From Tsuneonella sediminis (GTDB lineage Bacteria > Pseudomonadota > Alphaproteobacteria > Sphingomonadales > Sphingomonadaceae): a stretch of DNA of 64,000 nt. The first letter of the stretch is position 1. Every line of letters starts with the position of its first letter. The position numbers and the translations under genes were made by a program. This document shows, in pieces, positions 7,956-16,894 of this stretch. The notes under the pieces were generated by a model. The model was not told the origin of the DNA. It was given only the letters and a program-made list of their open reading frames with translations, and did no database searches. Location: contig NZ_JBNCBU010000001.1 in NCBI RefSeq assembly GCF_051912845.1, positions 682,001-746,000 of the forward strand, given 5' to 3'.

Positions 7956-8498
7956 GTGAAGAACAACATTCCGAACGGTAGGATGGTGCGGATAGAACAG
8001 CAGGTCCCCGGTTCGTTGACTGTGTTGTGTTCTGGAGGTCACGGCGCTGGATCCATCGAACTCGTCGACTCCTCTCCTGCAGGATTGGTGTCGTTGAGTT
8101 CAAGTGAGGCCGGTTCGTGGGTGACGATCACCGTCGATAAAAAGTCTCACAAGTCTGCGAATGCCGATGTTAGCGCGGAGTTGATGAATGCGCCAGCTGC
8201 GGATATCTCATTTGATAGCGTCGGGCGGCTTTCTGTGAAGGTCGATGGAGACACAAAGAAGGGCCGATTCGAATTGACACATTCGTCTAAGGGTGACCTC
8301 ATTATCAGGCTGCCAGCCTCCCTGATCGGCCAGGCGTCCCTAGAACTCCACGGGAATGTGCCACTGCTTTCCTCGGTAAAGAACGATTTCGGCCTGAAGC
8401 AGGATGGACGGAGATCGCTCGTGCGCTCGGTGACAGATTCAAGCTTGGTTGTCAGAGCGACTGTGAACTGGGGAACGCTCCGTCTGTTGAAACTGTGA
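7956..8498 (+). CDS. Beta-rich protein of unknown function at the end of the RiPP-like cluster
   Basis: The apparent start is GTG at 7956 after GGAAAGGCGC; ATG at 7983 (MVRIEQQ) is an alternative. The 180-residue product has no signal peptide or membrane helix. It is rich in Ser, Val, Gly and Asp with alternating hydrophobic residues (GSLTVLCSGG, GRLSVKVDGD, GDLIIRLPAS, ASLELHG), as in stacked-strand domains such as DUF4097/adhesin-like beta solenoids. It is 18 bases downstream of the flavoprotein on the same strand and is probably co-transcribed. A binding, carrier or immunity role is possible but nothing in the sequence settles it. A further GTG frame overlaps its stop (GTGA at 8495) and runs about 40 plausible codons before entering the repeat, possibly a truncated last gene. 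Confidence 0.6.
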   Translation: MKNNIPNGRMVRIEQQVPGSLTVLCSGGHGAGSIELVDSSPAGLVSLSSSEAGSWVTITVDKKSHKSANADVSAELMNAPAADISFDSVGRLSVKVDGDTKKGRFELTHSSKGDLIIRLPASLIGQASLELHGNVPLLSSVKNDFGLKQDGRRSLVRSVTDSSLVVRATVNWGTLRLLKL

Positions 8499-8620
8499 TC
8501 GCGCTGCCATACGAACCTGTCGTCGAGTTACCTTCATGGTGCACTGACTGCTTCGTAGCGCACCGCCAATCACGCAATCTGACTTGTCGCCTTGGGCGCG
8601 GGCCGCCAATCGGTCTTATG

Positions 8621-9643
8621 TTAAAGGGGGTTCGAGTCCCCGTCGGAACGGCAGATCCCCCGCGCCGTTGGCGCGGCGTCACAACCCACAACTTCTCGCC
8701 GCCGCTCGCGCCTCGCAGCGGTGACCGCGTGCGGGCCATGGCCGACCGTTAGTTTGCAGCGATCAAGATGATCAGCAGCGCCTCTGCGTCGACGATCCGG
8801 CGCTTCAGGGGACACCATCCCCTTGAGCACCGGCACCATCGTCAACTCATAGTCCCGTCGTTGTCCATTGCGGCTCGGTGGTCGCCACCCCTCGGCGATG
8901 ACGCTCATCCAGAAAGGAGTTCCATTCGGGCCAAGGTCGGGCTGCCAATTCAAGGCTTTTCCGATTCGTTTCGCCAGCTTCCCATATGCGAGATTTGCAG
9001 CTTGTGGTTGATCCGAGCCCAGAACTTCCCGCGCGATCTCGCGCATGGTCACCGTTCTGCGATGTGCATTGGCGTGATAACGCAGGATCGCCCACTCCTG
9101 CTCAGAAGGCGAGGCAGCTTCGAGAGCAGAGCGATAGCTTTGCTCGTCCGGGCGCTCTCTCAAGGGTCTGGGCCGCGCCCATGCAGCGTCGAGAGACTCT
9201 GGATCGAGTGTGAGTTCTCGCCACCACGGGCTCGAAACTGTTCGCCTTCGGATCGGAGCGACCCCAAACGGTTCGCCTACTCTGATCTTCGCGCACAGGT
9301 CTCTGCGCTTCCCCAGCGGATAAGAAGAAACGAACTCTGATCCGTATCCACCAGCCTCGACGTGGCGGCAGAACAGTTCCCATTCCTCGGCAGGTTGGTT
9401 GAACCTTTTGTGCAGGCGCAAGTGGCAGGGCTTACAAAGGGGATAGGTCTGGGGCGGCTCGAAGGTGAAGGGTTGAGAGTAATCTTCCGAATGCCATTCG
9501 CCAGCAGGTCGATCCGGGTTGCCGCAAAGGCCGCAGGGCTTCCCTTCCAGAACGAAGTCAGGCCCCGCTTCGCCGCGACGATAAGCCTTGAGGATGAGGT
9601 CCCGCTGTTTCCAGCTGTAGCCGTTGTATAATGCGCCGCTCAT
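8621..9643 (-). CDS. HNH-type zinc-finger endonuclease-like protein
   Basis: The N-terminal half carries an HNH-like signature: CGLCGNPDRPAGEWHSEDYS (a CxxC pair, then a His/Glu-containing strand) and PLCKPCHLRLHKRF (second CxxC and the catalytic-type His). A central region ends in PWWRELTLDPESLDAAW, and the C-terminal part resembles a small DNA-binding domain (VTMREIAREVLGSDQPQAANLAYGKLAKRIG). The frame ends within the tRNA-like remnant (final residues SDGDSNPL), so the native C-terminus was probably replaced on insertion. It lies 218 bases downstream of DrmB on the same strand, so it may be an extra effector of that system or an independent gene. The length is 340 residues. Confidence 0.7.
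   Translation of the reverse strand: MSGALYNGYSWKQRDLILKAYRRGEAGPDFVLEGKPCGLCGNPDRPAGEWHSEDYSQPFTFEPPQTYPLCKPCHLRLHKRFNQPAEEWELFCRHVEAGGYGSEFVSSYPLGKRRDLCAKIRVGEPFGVAPIRRRTVSSPWWRELTLDPESLDAAWARPRPLRERPDEQSYRSALEAASPSEQEWAILRYHANAHRRTVTMREIAREVLGSDQPQAANLAYGKLAKRIGKALNWQPDLGPNGTPFWMSVIAEGWRPPSRNGQRRDYELTMVPVLKGMVSPEAPDRRRRGAADHLDRCKLTVGHGPHAVTAARRERRREVVGCDAAPTARGICRSDGDSNPL
8626..8656 (+). other. tRNA T-arm-like remnant joined to the right 16-base repeat
   Basis: GGGGGTTCGAGTCCCC at 8626-8641 has the T-stem and canonical TTCGAGT loop of a tRNA. It is followed directly by CGTCGGAACGGCAGAT (8641-8656), identical to 3430-3445. Upstream sequence does not fold into convincing anticodon and D arms, so this is at most a tRNA 3' fragment, the usual footprint of an element integrated at a tRNA gene. 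It does not match the intact tRNA-Ser at 43383. Confidence 0.5.
8641..8656 (+). repeat. Right copy of the 16-base direct repeat
   Basis: This copy is identical to 3430-3445 and in the same orientation. It directly abuts the T-arm-like sequence and lies inside the 3' end of the HNH reading frame. Together the two copies delimit about 5.2 kb holding the RiPP-like genes. Confidence 0.5.
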
Positions 9644-9861
9644 ATGTGGGGCATAGCGCGAAGCCTCTTAAAGAAAACAGCTGCATGCAGCTTGTGCGCA
9701 CCCATGCGGTCTGCCGGCGGCAAAACTGATAGTTCTGGACTTGTGGGCGTCGGCCAATTCACTGCAGATCTCACAGATCGGGGATGATCGCTCGTGCGCC
9801 TACGGAGTTCTGGAGGAAACCGGCCAGGGTGGCGCGAGCTGCTACCGTCGGCGCGGTGTCC

Positions 9862-11718
9862 TCAAGCGGGTGAGGAGGTAGCCGGGGACCAGATTTTGCT
9901 GAAAAAACCGAGTTTGCCGTTTTCTGGTGTACCCACAAGAAGCGCCCTGTCGAGCAGCCGATTACCCTCTTCGCAGCTTGTTTCGGGCAGCAGCGTACAC
10001 CCATGGCACGCGGCCAGGTTCATCTGCCCAGCTCCCCTTGGCTGGCTCTCGATGCAGACTGGGTCGTTGGAACACCACATGGAACGGCGAAACATCGCGG
10101 AGAAGAGGGCCTCAAGCTTGCCTTCTTCTGCCTGACTTACGAGTCCGCCGAGGGTACCTTCCGAGTCCCCGGATGCAGTGTAGATGAGCAGACCGAGCAT
10201 GGGGCGCCCCGGATCGTCGAGGCTGCAATAGATCCTTTCACGGAGCGCAGAGGAACCATAGCCGCAAAGAAAGGTGAGTTCGCGGATCAGCGCATGCGCC
10301 AGGGTGTGGACGAGCAGAAATCGACTATCGATGCCTCGAGGGAGCAGGTTTCTGGCAGCTCTCTGCGCGTCATAGCCGGAGATAAGCATTTTCGTGCGGG
10401 ATCTGACTTCCGCCTGTGCTGCCCATTCTGAAATGACTGAATCATCGAATTCGATGAAGATGCCTTCTCCACGAACAACAGTCGCAGGCAACCAGCGCGG
10501 GTGAGGTGCGCGTGAAAGTGCCTGCTCGACGTCGGAACTACCGCCGGGCGGGTTGACCCTTGCAAAGCCGGTGAGGACCCGCGTTTCGCGCAGCTTTCGC
10601 ACCAGACCGACAGATCTGACGAAGTCAGCTAGCAAGCCGTACCGTGTGCCGGGCAGTACCTCACAAAGCAGATCTGATCTGTGATCGCTACTCCCGGCCC
10701 GGAGTACGTCGAACTCCTGACGCCTGAACTCCTCCTCGGTCGCCTGCGCTGTTTTCTTCTGTTGCTCTCCCGTAGCCATCTTGGCTGAAACGGACTCAAG
10801 CAATGCGTCGGGATCAATCGAGTTCATCTGTGCCAGCATTCGGATGGCGGTCTCATTCGGCTTGCCGTCGACCGTCGCCGATGTCAGCGCCGCCCACTTT
10901 GCCGGGTCTTCGAGCATCTTCCGGATTTTCGGATCTACGGCGGAGAGTTCGGCTGGAACGTAGATAGAGCTGCGGACCACTGGAAAATACAGGTTGGAGG
11001 CACCTCGCTGCAGCGTGCGCAGAGGCTGCACGCATTCGCCGGTGCCCTCAGTGATGCCAAGCCAGGGGCGGGCACCCGAGCAGTGGGCGCCGCGAGCTGC
11101 AAGTGCGGCCGGCTGAAAAGCACCCGCGAGTGACTGCACCTTCCCACATTTGCGGCACTCGATCTTGGTCCCCTGTATGCTCGCTGCGCTCCTGCCGGAC
11201 TTAAAATAGAGTTCGGCGCTCTCGTCACATGAGCAACCTATCCACTCCTGGAAGGGAAAGTCCTGAATGTGTCCATGCTCGCATGCCGCGACAATGCGGA
11301 TGGGGATCATCCTGCGCTTCCATCGCCCCTCGCCGGAACAGGCCGAGCAGGTCGGTTGATCGCCGAAGAGCTGTGCCTCCCGCATCCGAAAGCACCTCGG
11401 GCAATAGTGCCAACGGGGGAAGCGAACATAGGGGATGCGGATCTTGGGGCCACCACGGTTCTCGCTGAAGTCAGGCGGAAGAACGAAGTAGTCGCACCCC
11501 AGTCGCGCCTGCAGGCGTTCCTCGTTAACCCGCAGGTCGCCTGGCGGATCCTCCTGAAACCAGGCATCAATACCGGCGCACATGAGGGCTTCGTCATTGC
11601 GAAAATCCGTGATTGCACCGACGCCAAACGGGGAGATGAGTTGGCCGCGACGAACCGGGCGCTTGCGAACCAGCACTGCCCGGTTCTGCCCTCCGGTACG
11701 GCTGTGGGGGCGCCTCAT
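9862..11718 (-). CDS. drmB: DrmB-like DISARM protein (DUF1998)
   Basis: The protein has 618 residues. It begins with the family hallmark RRGQLISPFGVGAITDF. Several zinc-ribbon pairs follow (CPRCFR/CSAC near 105-125; CRKCGK near 190; CHGC near 575). The DUF1998 signature HTLAHALIRELTFLCGYGSSALRERIYC lies around residue 470. In characterised DISARM systems DrmB works with the DrmA helicase against incoming phage DNA. Its ATG overlaps the DrmA stop (ATGA). It is the last gene of the coupled part of the operon; no PLD-type DrmC follows. Confidence 0.9.
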   Translation of the reverse strand: MRRPHSRTGGQNRAVLVRKRPVRRGQLISPFGVGAITDFRNDEALMCAGIDAWFQEDPPGDLRVNEERLQARLGCDYFVLPPDFSENRGGPKIRIPYVRFPRWHYCPRCFRMREAQLFGDQPTCSACSGEGRWKRRMIPIRIVAACEHGHIQDFPFQEWIGCSCDESAELYFKSGRSAASIQGTKIECRKCGKVQSLAGAFQPAALAARGAHCSGARPWLGITEGTGECVQPLRTLQRGASNLYFPVVRSSIYVPAELSAVDPKIRKMLEDPAKWAALTSATVDGKPNETAIRMLAQMNSIDPDALLESVSAKMATGEQQKKTAQATEEEFRRQEFDVLRAGSSDHRSDLLCEVLPGTRYGLLADFVRSVGLVRKLRETRVLTGFARVNPPGGSSDVEQALSRAPHPRWLPATVVRGEGIFIEFDDSVISEWAAQAEVRSRTKMLISGYDAQRAARNLLPRGIDSRFLLVHTLAHALIRELTFLCGYGSSALRERIYCSLDDPGRPMLGLLIYTASGDSEGTLGGLVSQAEEGKLEALFSAMFRRSMWCSNDPVCIESQPRGAGQMNLAACHGCTLLPETSCEEGNRLLDRALLVGTPENGKLGFFSKIWSPATSSPA

Positions 11719-14700
11719 CGGTCGCTTCCCGTCACGTACTGCCGAATGAGCATTGCCTCGCTTTCTGCGTCAACGCTCCGCATCGAGGCCATTGTCGGGC
11801 TGGTCGACAGCCAGTCTTCATCAGCCGGAGCTTTCCCTGCCGGCCAAAGGAGCGGTTCGCTTTCGCTTGAGCCGATAAAATCGCCGTAGTTTTCAGGACG
11901 CCAACGATCCCAGAGATCGAGGAAATCTTCGAGCTTCTCCAGCGCGATGTCCTCGTCACCCTCTGAAATGGAACGGACGCGTTTCCTGATAACGTCCGTG
12001 ATCATTTTACGCGTGCTCGTGGAAATGCCGGCCGCCGGCGAGTCCAGAAGTTCCGGCACTTTGAAGCGTGCCAGAGTAACCGCGATGGCGTGAATGGCTC
12101 TTTCTGAAACCGGAACTGCAAATGGAGTGACGCTCGTCGGCTCGACGTGGCGGTAGACGTTCTCGTGATAGGAGCGAAAGCTCTCGAAGTGCGATCGGTC
12201 CCGCGGTTTGAATGGATTATAGTTGGTCACGACAAGGCCTGGCTTGTCCCGATCGCGACCAACGCGGCTCGAAGCCTGAATGTATTCGGAAGCCGTCTTG
12301 GGCTGTCCCACGATTGTCATCAGGCTGAGGCGCGGCACGTCTAGGCCCACCTGGATCATGTTGGTCGCAAGACAAATGTCGACAGTCTCGGGTGAAGGCA
12401 GCCCTGTGAACAGCTTTTGAAGTGTCCCCGGAATCTCCGCACTTCGGAGACGGCTCGTCAGCTCTTCGTCCCGGTTGATGAACCTGCGCAGGCTCTTGCC
12501 CTCGGCTCCGAGCAAGTCAGCTCTGAGGCCGATCCTGTCCCAGACCGCATTGAGATACTCGCGAATGTCGGCCTGTATCAGAGTAGCGGCCCGACCCAGT
12601 TCCCGAAGCGAATTAAAGTAGCACATGAGGGTCCAGTACGGGTCACGCAGATTGTCTGGAACGGAAGGACAGATTGGCTCTTGAAGGAGGGCGGGCGCCT
12701 GCAGAAGCGCTGCGACCGTTCTGATCTGGGCTACCACGTGTGAAGACAGCGCCCCCGCGAGCACACCTACATACAGGCGTCCCGGCACATCAGTGCGCTC
12801 TACCGCGAAATACGACTCGCCTGCTCGAAGCCCCTGGGGCGGAAAGAGCAGCGCCTCTCGATCGTAGAGGGCTTTGACCTGCTCGGTTGCCCTTGCAATG
12901 GTCGCAGTGGAAGCGACGATTTTAGGGCCGATCCTGCGCCCCTGTGCCGAGCGGGCGCAAAGCTCGTCGATGACAGTTTCATAGTGGCCGACCATCGACC
13001 CCAATGGACCGGCGATGAGGTGGAGCTCATCTTGAATCACCAGATCGGGAGGGGAGACAGCGGTTTCCGAGTGGATGCCGAAAAGGTGCCTTGCCTGGGG
13101 CTGCCAAGGCATCATTGCGAACTTGTCGACGGTGCCGATGAGCATTGTTGGAGGAGAGGAATAGATCCTCTCGTCAACGACCTCGAGCGGCAGTCCAATC
13201 TCCGAACTGAAGGGGCAGTCGTGATCCTCACACCGGAATCTGACGTGAGCAGGACTGCCCGTTTGCTCATATCCGAATACGCGCGTCTTCCGTCCGAGAG
13301 GCTGAGGCCCCATGTCGACGCCGCACCACGGACAGGAAAGTACGATGAACCTGTTGTCGCCCTGACCTTGCGCAAGCTTTGCGAGATCGGCCACCGCTTC
13401 CTTGTTGCGGTTCGGCGTGACGCCCGAGCCGAGCCATAGGCCGATTGTAATTGGCGTCTCGCCAAAAGTCTGAGGGGAACCCCGGCGCATCAACTCAAGA
13501 GCACAGATCAGGGAAGCAGCACGCTGGAACTGCTGTGTCGTCAGCAGGCGTAGCGTGTAGCGCATCAGCACTGTCGTTCCGGTATTGGCCGGGTCAGCAA
13601 GACGGCGGTGGAGGATGCAGAATGCTGCCAGACCGAGATAGGCCTCGGTCTTCCCGCCACCCGTCGGAAACCATATGACGTCGACGATGCTGCGCTCACT
13701 GCTCTCCGGCTCAAGGAACGGCAGCAGGTTCATCAGCACAAAGGCGAGCTGGAAGGGTCGCCATGCCGTGCTGTAGGGATAATCGGGCTGTGAGTACGGC
13801 CGCTCCGGAACGTTGCCACCACGAACCTCGGTCCACTGGCGCCTCAGCTGGGCTTCGGACGAGAGAGCGTAGTGAGCCCTTTGCTCCACCATCGCCCGGT
13901 TCATCAGCTGGAATGCCTCGAGGGCGTCGGCATCTCGCTCCAGAAGCTCGATGCCACCGAGCATTCGCTCATGGCATTGATCACAAGCGGCAAGATGTCG
14001 CTCGCCTGTTTTTTTAAGCGCTGCCGAAATCGTTGCATCGGCGGCCAGCTCTTCACGACGCTTGGCAATCCACGCCCCGTACGACTGGGCAAGACTCCGG
14101 CAGGAGCGAAGAACATCCGCCTTTTCAGCCTCTCCCAGCCGACGCATCGAAAGATCGACGCCTTCGATGTAGTCCCGGGGAGCGATAGGCGCCTGCTCGT
14201 ACATGGGCAGGGTCTCGGTTCTCACGGAGTGAGCAAAGTGTGCAGAGGGATCTGCATCCCAGTCGGCGGCACAACCGTGCCCCACGGCAAAGACGGGTCG
14301 ATGGCGATAGAGCAACCGCAGGGACAATTCCTCGTCGTCGGATTGCTCTTCAGGCCGTTCGCTATATGGCAGTATGCGAGCATCACCGACTGCGCGTGCT
14401 GTGAAGCCGCACTGGAAGAAACAGGCTTCGTTCCTTGGCTCGGCGTCACTGGTGTTCATAAGCGTGAGAGTGACGAGGCGCCGCGCGGGGGCGCCGGACC
14501 AGGGCCGGCTCAGTACATGGAGAACCAGCTGACCCTGACCGGGAGTGTCGACGAGCGTCAGGCGCTGTTGGGCGGTTTCGATAAGTTGCTCAGCTTTGAG
14601 CGGAACGATTTGACGCTGCGGGCGACGGAACCAGAGTGTCTGTTCCTCATCGCGTGGTCTGCCGGGCAAGCCATAGCCCCGTAACTTCCGAGGGTCGTAG

Positions 14701-15167
14701 GTGGCCCATTCCAGTTCCACCTCAAGATCATCAGCTGCCTCGAGGAGGAAGCTGATCCCCATCGTGCTGGGCAGGAACGAGGTTGATACCTCGACTTCCT
14801 CGTCCAGTTCGCTCGCATCCTCGTTCGGCTGGGTGGTGTGCTCGCCGCCGACTTCATCCAGACTTGCAGCGTCAGGTTCCTCTGCAGCACTGGCGTCAAG
14901 GTCCGAAAGGCTGTCGCCAGGATCCAGACTCCCTGAATAGGTAACACCTCTCGGGAACAGAATGCCTGCCCCGTAGCGGTATCGTGGAGGGTCCTGGGGT
15001 CTCAGGATCTCCTCGCCGTTCAGCTCGGGATGTTGAGCGCTCCATTGCAGCATCGGATGCCCCGGCGATGGCCCCACGAGTTCGCGGCGAAGCCAGTCCA
15101 CAACAAAGGATCTTACATCGCGAGAGTCGGAGATCTGTTCAGGCAGGCCAAATGGATTGGTGTTCAT
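11715..15167 (-). CDS. drmA: DrmA-like DISARM helicase
   Basis: The start is ATG at 15167 (MNTNPFGLPEQ), overlapping the TGA of the NERD-helicase gene; the frame is open further upstream but only as shadow. The 1150-residue protein has an acidic N-terminal half and a superfamily 2 helicase core. The core shows Walker A FPTGGGKTEAY near residue 500, the DEAD-type box QDELHLI near 712, STATI, and motif VI QASSRVGRD near 966. A Cys cluster (SCPWCGVD ... CEDHDCPF) sits between the Walker motifs. The size and the pairing with a DUF1998 gene are those of DrmA. It should unwind or translocate on DNA as the motor of the system. Confidence 0.9.
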   Translation of the reverse strand: MNTNPFGLPEQISDSRDVRSFVVDWLRRELVGPSPGHPMLQWSAQHPELNGEEILRPQDPPRYRYGAGILFPRGVTYSGSLDPGDSLSDLDASAAEEPDAASLDEVGGEHTTQPNEDASELDEEVEVSTSFLPSTMGISFLLEAADDLEVELEWATYDPRKLRGYGLPGRPRDEEQTLWFRRPQRQIVPLKAEQLIETAQQRLTLVDTPGQGQLVLHVLSRPWSGAPARRLVTLTLMNTSDAEPRNEACFFQCGFTARAVGDARILPYSERPEEQSDDEELSLRLLYRHRPVFAVGHGCAADWDADPSAHFAHSVRTETLPMYEQAPIAPRDYIEGVDLSMRRLGEAEKADVLRSCRSLAQSYGAWIAKRREELAADATISAALKKTGERHLAACDQCHERMLGGIELLERDADALEAFQLMNRAMVEQRAHYALSSEAQLRRQWTEVRGGNVPERPYSQPDYPYSTAWRPFQLAFVLMNLLPFLEPESSERSIVDVIWFPTGGGKTEAYLGLAAFCILHRRLADPANTGTTVLMRYTLRLLTTQQFQRAASLICALELMRRGSPQTFGETPITIGLWLGSGVTPNRNKEAVADLAKLAQGQGDNRFIVLSCPWCGVDMGPQPLGRKTRVFGYEQTGSPAHVRFRCEDHDCPFSSEIGLPLEVVDERIYSSPPTMLIGTVDKFAMMPWQPQARHLFGIHSETAVSPPDLVIQDELHLIAGPLGSMVGHYETVIDELCARSAQGRRIGPKIVASTATIARATEQVKALYDREALLFPPQGLRAGESYFAVERTDVPGRLYVGVLAGALSSHVVAQIRTVAALLQAPALLQEPICPSVPDNLRDPYWTLMCYFNSLRELGRAATLIQADIREYLNAVWDRIGLRADLLGAEGKSLRRFINRDEELTSRLRSAEIPGTLQKLFTGLPSPETVDICLATNMIQVGLDVPRLSLMTIVGQPKTASEYIQASSRVGRDRDKPGLVVTNYNPFKPRDRSHFESFRSYHENVYRHVEPTSVTPFAVPVSERAIHAIAVTLARFKVPELLDSPAAGISTSTRKMITDVIRKRVRSISEGDEDIALEKLEDFLDLWDRWRPENYGDFIGSSESEPLLWPAGKAPADEDWLSTSPTMASMRSVDAESEAMLIRQYVTGSDR

Positions 15168-16894
15168 GATCCGACAAGTCCAGTGAGCCCTGTAAGAACC
15201 TTGCGGTCGAAGGCGGGTCGACACCGTTCGTCTATCAACATGTAAAGCCGGGCCTTTGCTCGAGACATGCCGACATACAGCAGTGCCTCGCCCTCCCCCT
15301 CGTCCAGACAATTTACGTCGACGAGGATTACCACCGCCGATTCCAGACCTTTGAAGGCATAAATTGTAGAATAGACGACTGTGCTCTTCCGCTGTCCATT
15401 GGGATCATCAACCAGTCTCCAACAGCTTTCCTGAGATAGAGTAGCCACGCCGGAGTTCTCCAGACGGTACTTTCCCAGCACCACGACATCGTCGGAGCTG
15501 ATCCCTTCGTCCCTAAGTTTGGCAAATACCTTTGCCAGCCGTTCCGTCTGATCAGTTCTGTCGCGGTAGAAGGTGGTCTCGACCGCCTCCCCCTCGGGCT
15601 GGCCGTGGTTGAGCTTGAGATCGCGGAATCCGGAAAGGCTCGAGGTCTGCACGGCGATCCGGCGCGTGTTGCGGCAATTCTTTCGAAGGGGCAGGGCAAA
15701 AGCGCCAGTAAGTGCCTCTCTCGCTACCTGCAGGTTCTCGCCCGGCGTGTCGTAGATCGCCTGCTGAACGTAGTCTCCAAAGAAGACGATGCGCGGATTT
15801 TCAGAATCTCGCGTCCAGGCTTCGGCAAGAGCGACCAGCGTTGTTGAGCGAAAGTCCTGCGCCTCGTCTATCAGGACTGCATCAAATCGCTCGCCCAGCT
15901 CCTCGATAGCGAGGGCGCCGTATAGAGGGTACAGTTCACTGAAAAGTTCAGGGTGCTGCCGGTTCTTCCGGAACTCCGCTGCGAATGAAGTCTTGCCGAT
16001 CCGCTCGTCGAGCAGCTTGTGCATTGACCCCGCCACAACCCTTCCGGGCCCGAGATCTGTCGCCCTTTCCGCAAGCCAGCGACCCAGTCCGCGGTTGAAG
16101 CAGACAAGGAGTACGCTCTGTCCTTCGGCCGAAAGGCGCCGGGCGTACTCCACGGCCAGGGTAGTCTTCCCGCTGCCTGCGGGTCCTACAAGAATGCACC
16201 GCGAATTGAGATCGGCGGCATCCAGGAACGCGTACTGCTCTTCGGTGAGTGCCCGAAGACTTTCCTCTACCGGCCGCAGGCTCGCTCCTGCCGTCAGAAC
16301 ACGCTCAAAGTCGGGCCGGAAAAACTTGCGCAGGTTCTGAAAGGCACCACCGCTGAAGGCGGCGCCAGCCTTGGCGGAGGAGACTTCAAGAGTGGGGCAC
16401 TCACTCAAAAGCTGGGCGATCGGGCGGTCAAGGTCCTGACGATCGATAACATCACGACGCGTGTATTCCGGGCTTGGCGGTGGACAATCGACGCCGGGAA
16501 AGATCACCACGTAGCCGGTGGGGACCTGTGCCTCCATCGAGTGCTTGCCGAAGCGGCTCTCAATGGCGCGACGTAGCTTGAACATAGCGCTCTGGACCTG
16601 AGAGAAGGGAGAACGCTTGAGCTGGTGTGTTACGCCCTTTTCATCCCGGGAAGACCAGACGCCGCCGTGTTGAGTCACGCCGCCGCCCTTCACCTCCACG
16701 CAGACGATTCCGCGTCCGGGGATGAGAACGACAAAATCAATCTCGCCGTAATGACCTGTGTAGCTGCTCGACAGACCAAGTGAGTGAAAGACGATCCAGC
16801 CGGATGTTTCCAGCTCGCTTGCCAGTTTCCTGAAGACCCTAAGCTCGGATTGTGGTGTGCCCTGGGACGGCACGTGAGGAATCATCTGGGCCAT
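15164..16894 (-). CDS. NERD-domain nuclease fused to a UvrD/DUF2075-like SF1 helicase
   Basis: The 576-residue protein has two clear modules. Residues ~15-130 form a NERD nuclease-related domain of the PD-(D/E)XK type, with D53 (GEIDFVV) and E67/K69 (CVEVKGG). Residues ~215-576 are an SF1 helicase with Walker A GPAGSGKTT (237-245), DEAQDF (343-348), the arginine-bearing LRKNCRNT, and the C-terminal VGMSRAKARLY. The nuclease catalytic residues look intact. The gene starts at the base after the DrmE-like stop, and its own stop overlaps the DrmA start. A NERD-helicase is not one of the standard DISARM subunits, so it may be a variant-specific effector. Confidence 0.88.
   Translation of the reverse strand: MAQMIPHVPSQGTPQSELRVFRKLASELETSGWIVFHSLGLSSSYTGHYGEIDFVVLIPGRGIVCVEVKGGGVTQHGGVWSSRDEKGVTHQLKRSPFSQVQSAMFKLRRAIESRFGKHSMEAQVPTGYVVIFPGVDCPPPSPEYTRRDVIDRQDLDRPIAQLLSECPTLEVSSAKAGAAFSGGAFQNLRKFFRPDFERVLTAGASLRPVEESLRALTEEQYAFLDAADLNSRCILVGPAGSGKTTLAVEYARRLSAEGQSVLLVCFNRGLGRWLAERATDLGPGRVVAGSMHKLLDERIGKTSFAAEFRKNRQHPELFSELYPLYGALAIEELGERFDAVLIDEAQDFRSTTLVALAEAWTRDSENPRIVFFGDYVQQAIYDTPGENLQVAREALTGAFALPLRKNCRNTRRIAVQTSSLSGFRDLKLNHGQPEGEAVETTFYRDRTDQTERLAKVFAKLRDEGISSDDVVVLGKYRLENSGVATLSQESCWRLVDDPNGQRKSTVVYSTIYAFKGLESAVVILVDVNCLDEGEGEALLYVGMSRAKARLYMLIDERCRPAFDRKVLTGLTGLVGS

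Noticed and set aside
8560..8656. Complete tRNA gene
   Set aside because: Only the T-arm is convincing; no anticodon or D arm pairs upstream, and no matching 5' acceptor strand was found.
8495..8752. Frame overlapping the stop of the last RiPP-cluster gene
   Set aside because: It reads through the tRNA-like remnant into arginine-rich shadow. The first ~40 codons might be a truncated gene but cannot be supported as a complete one.
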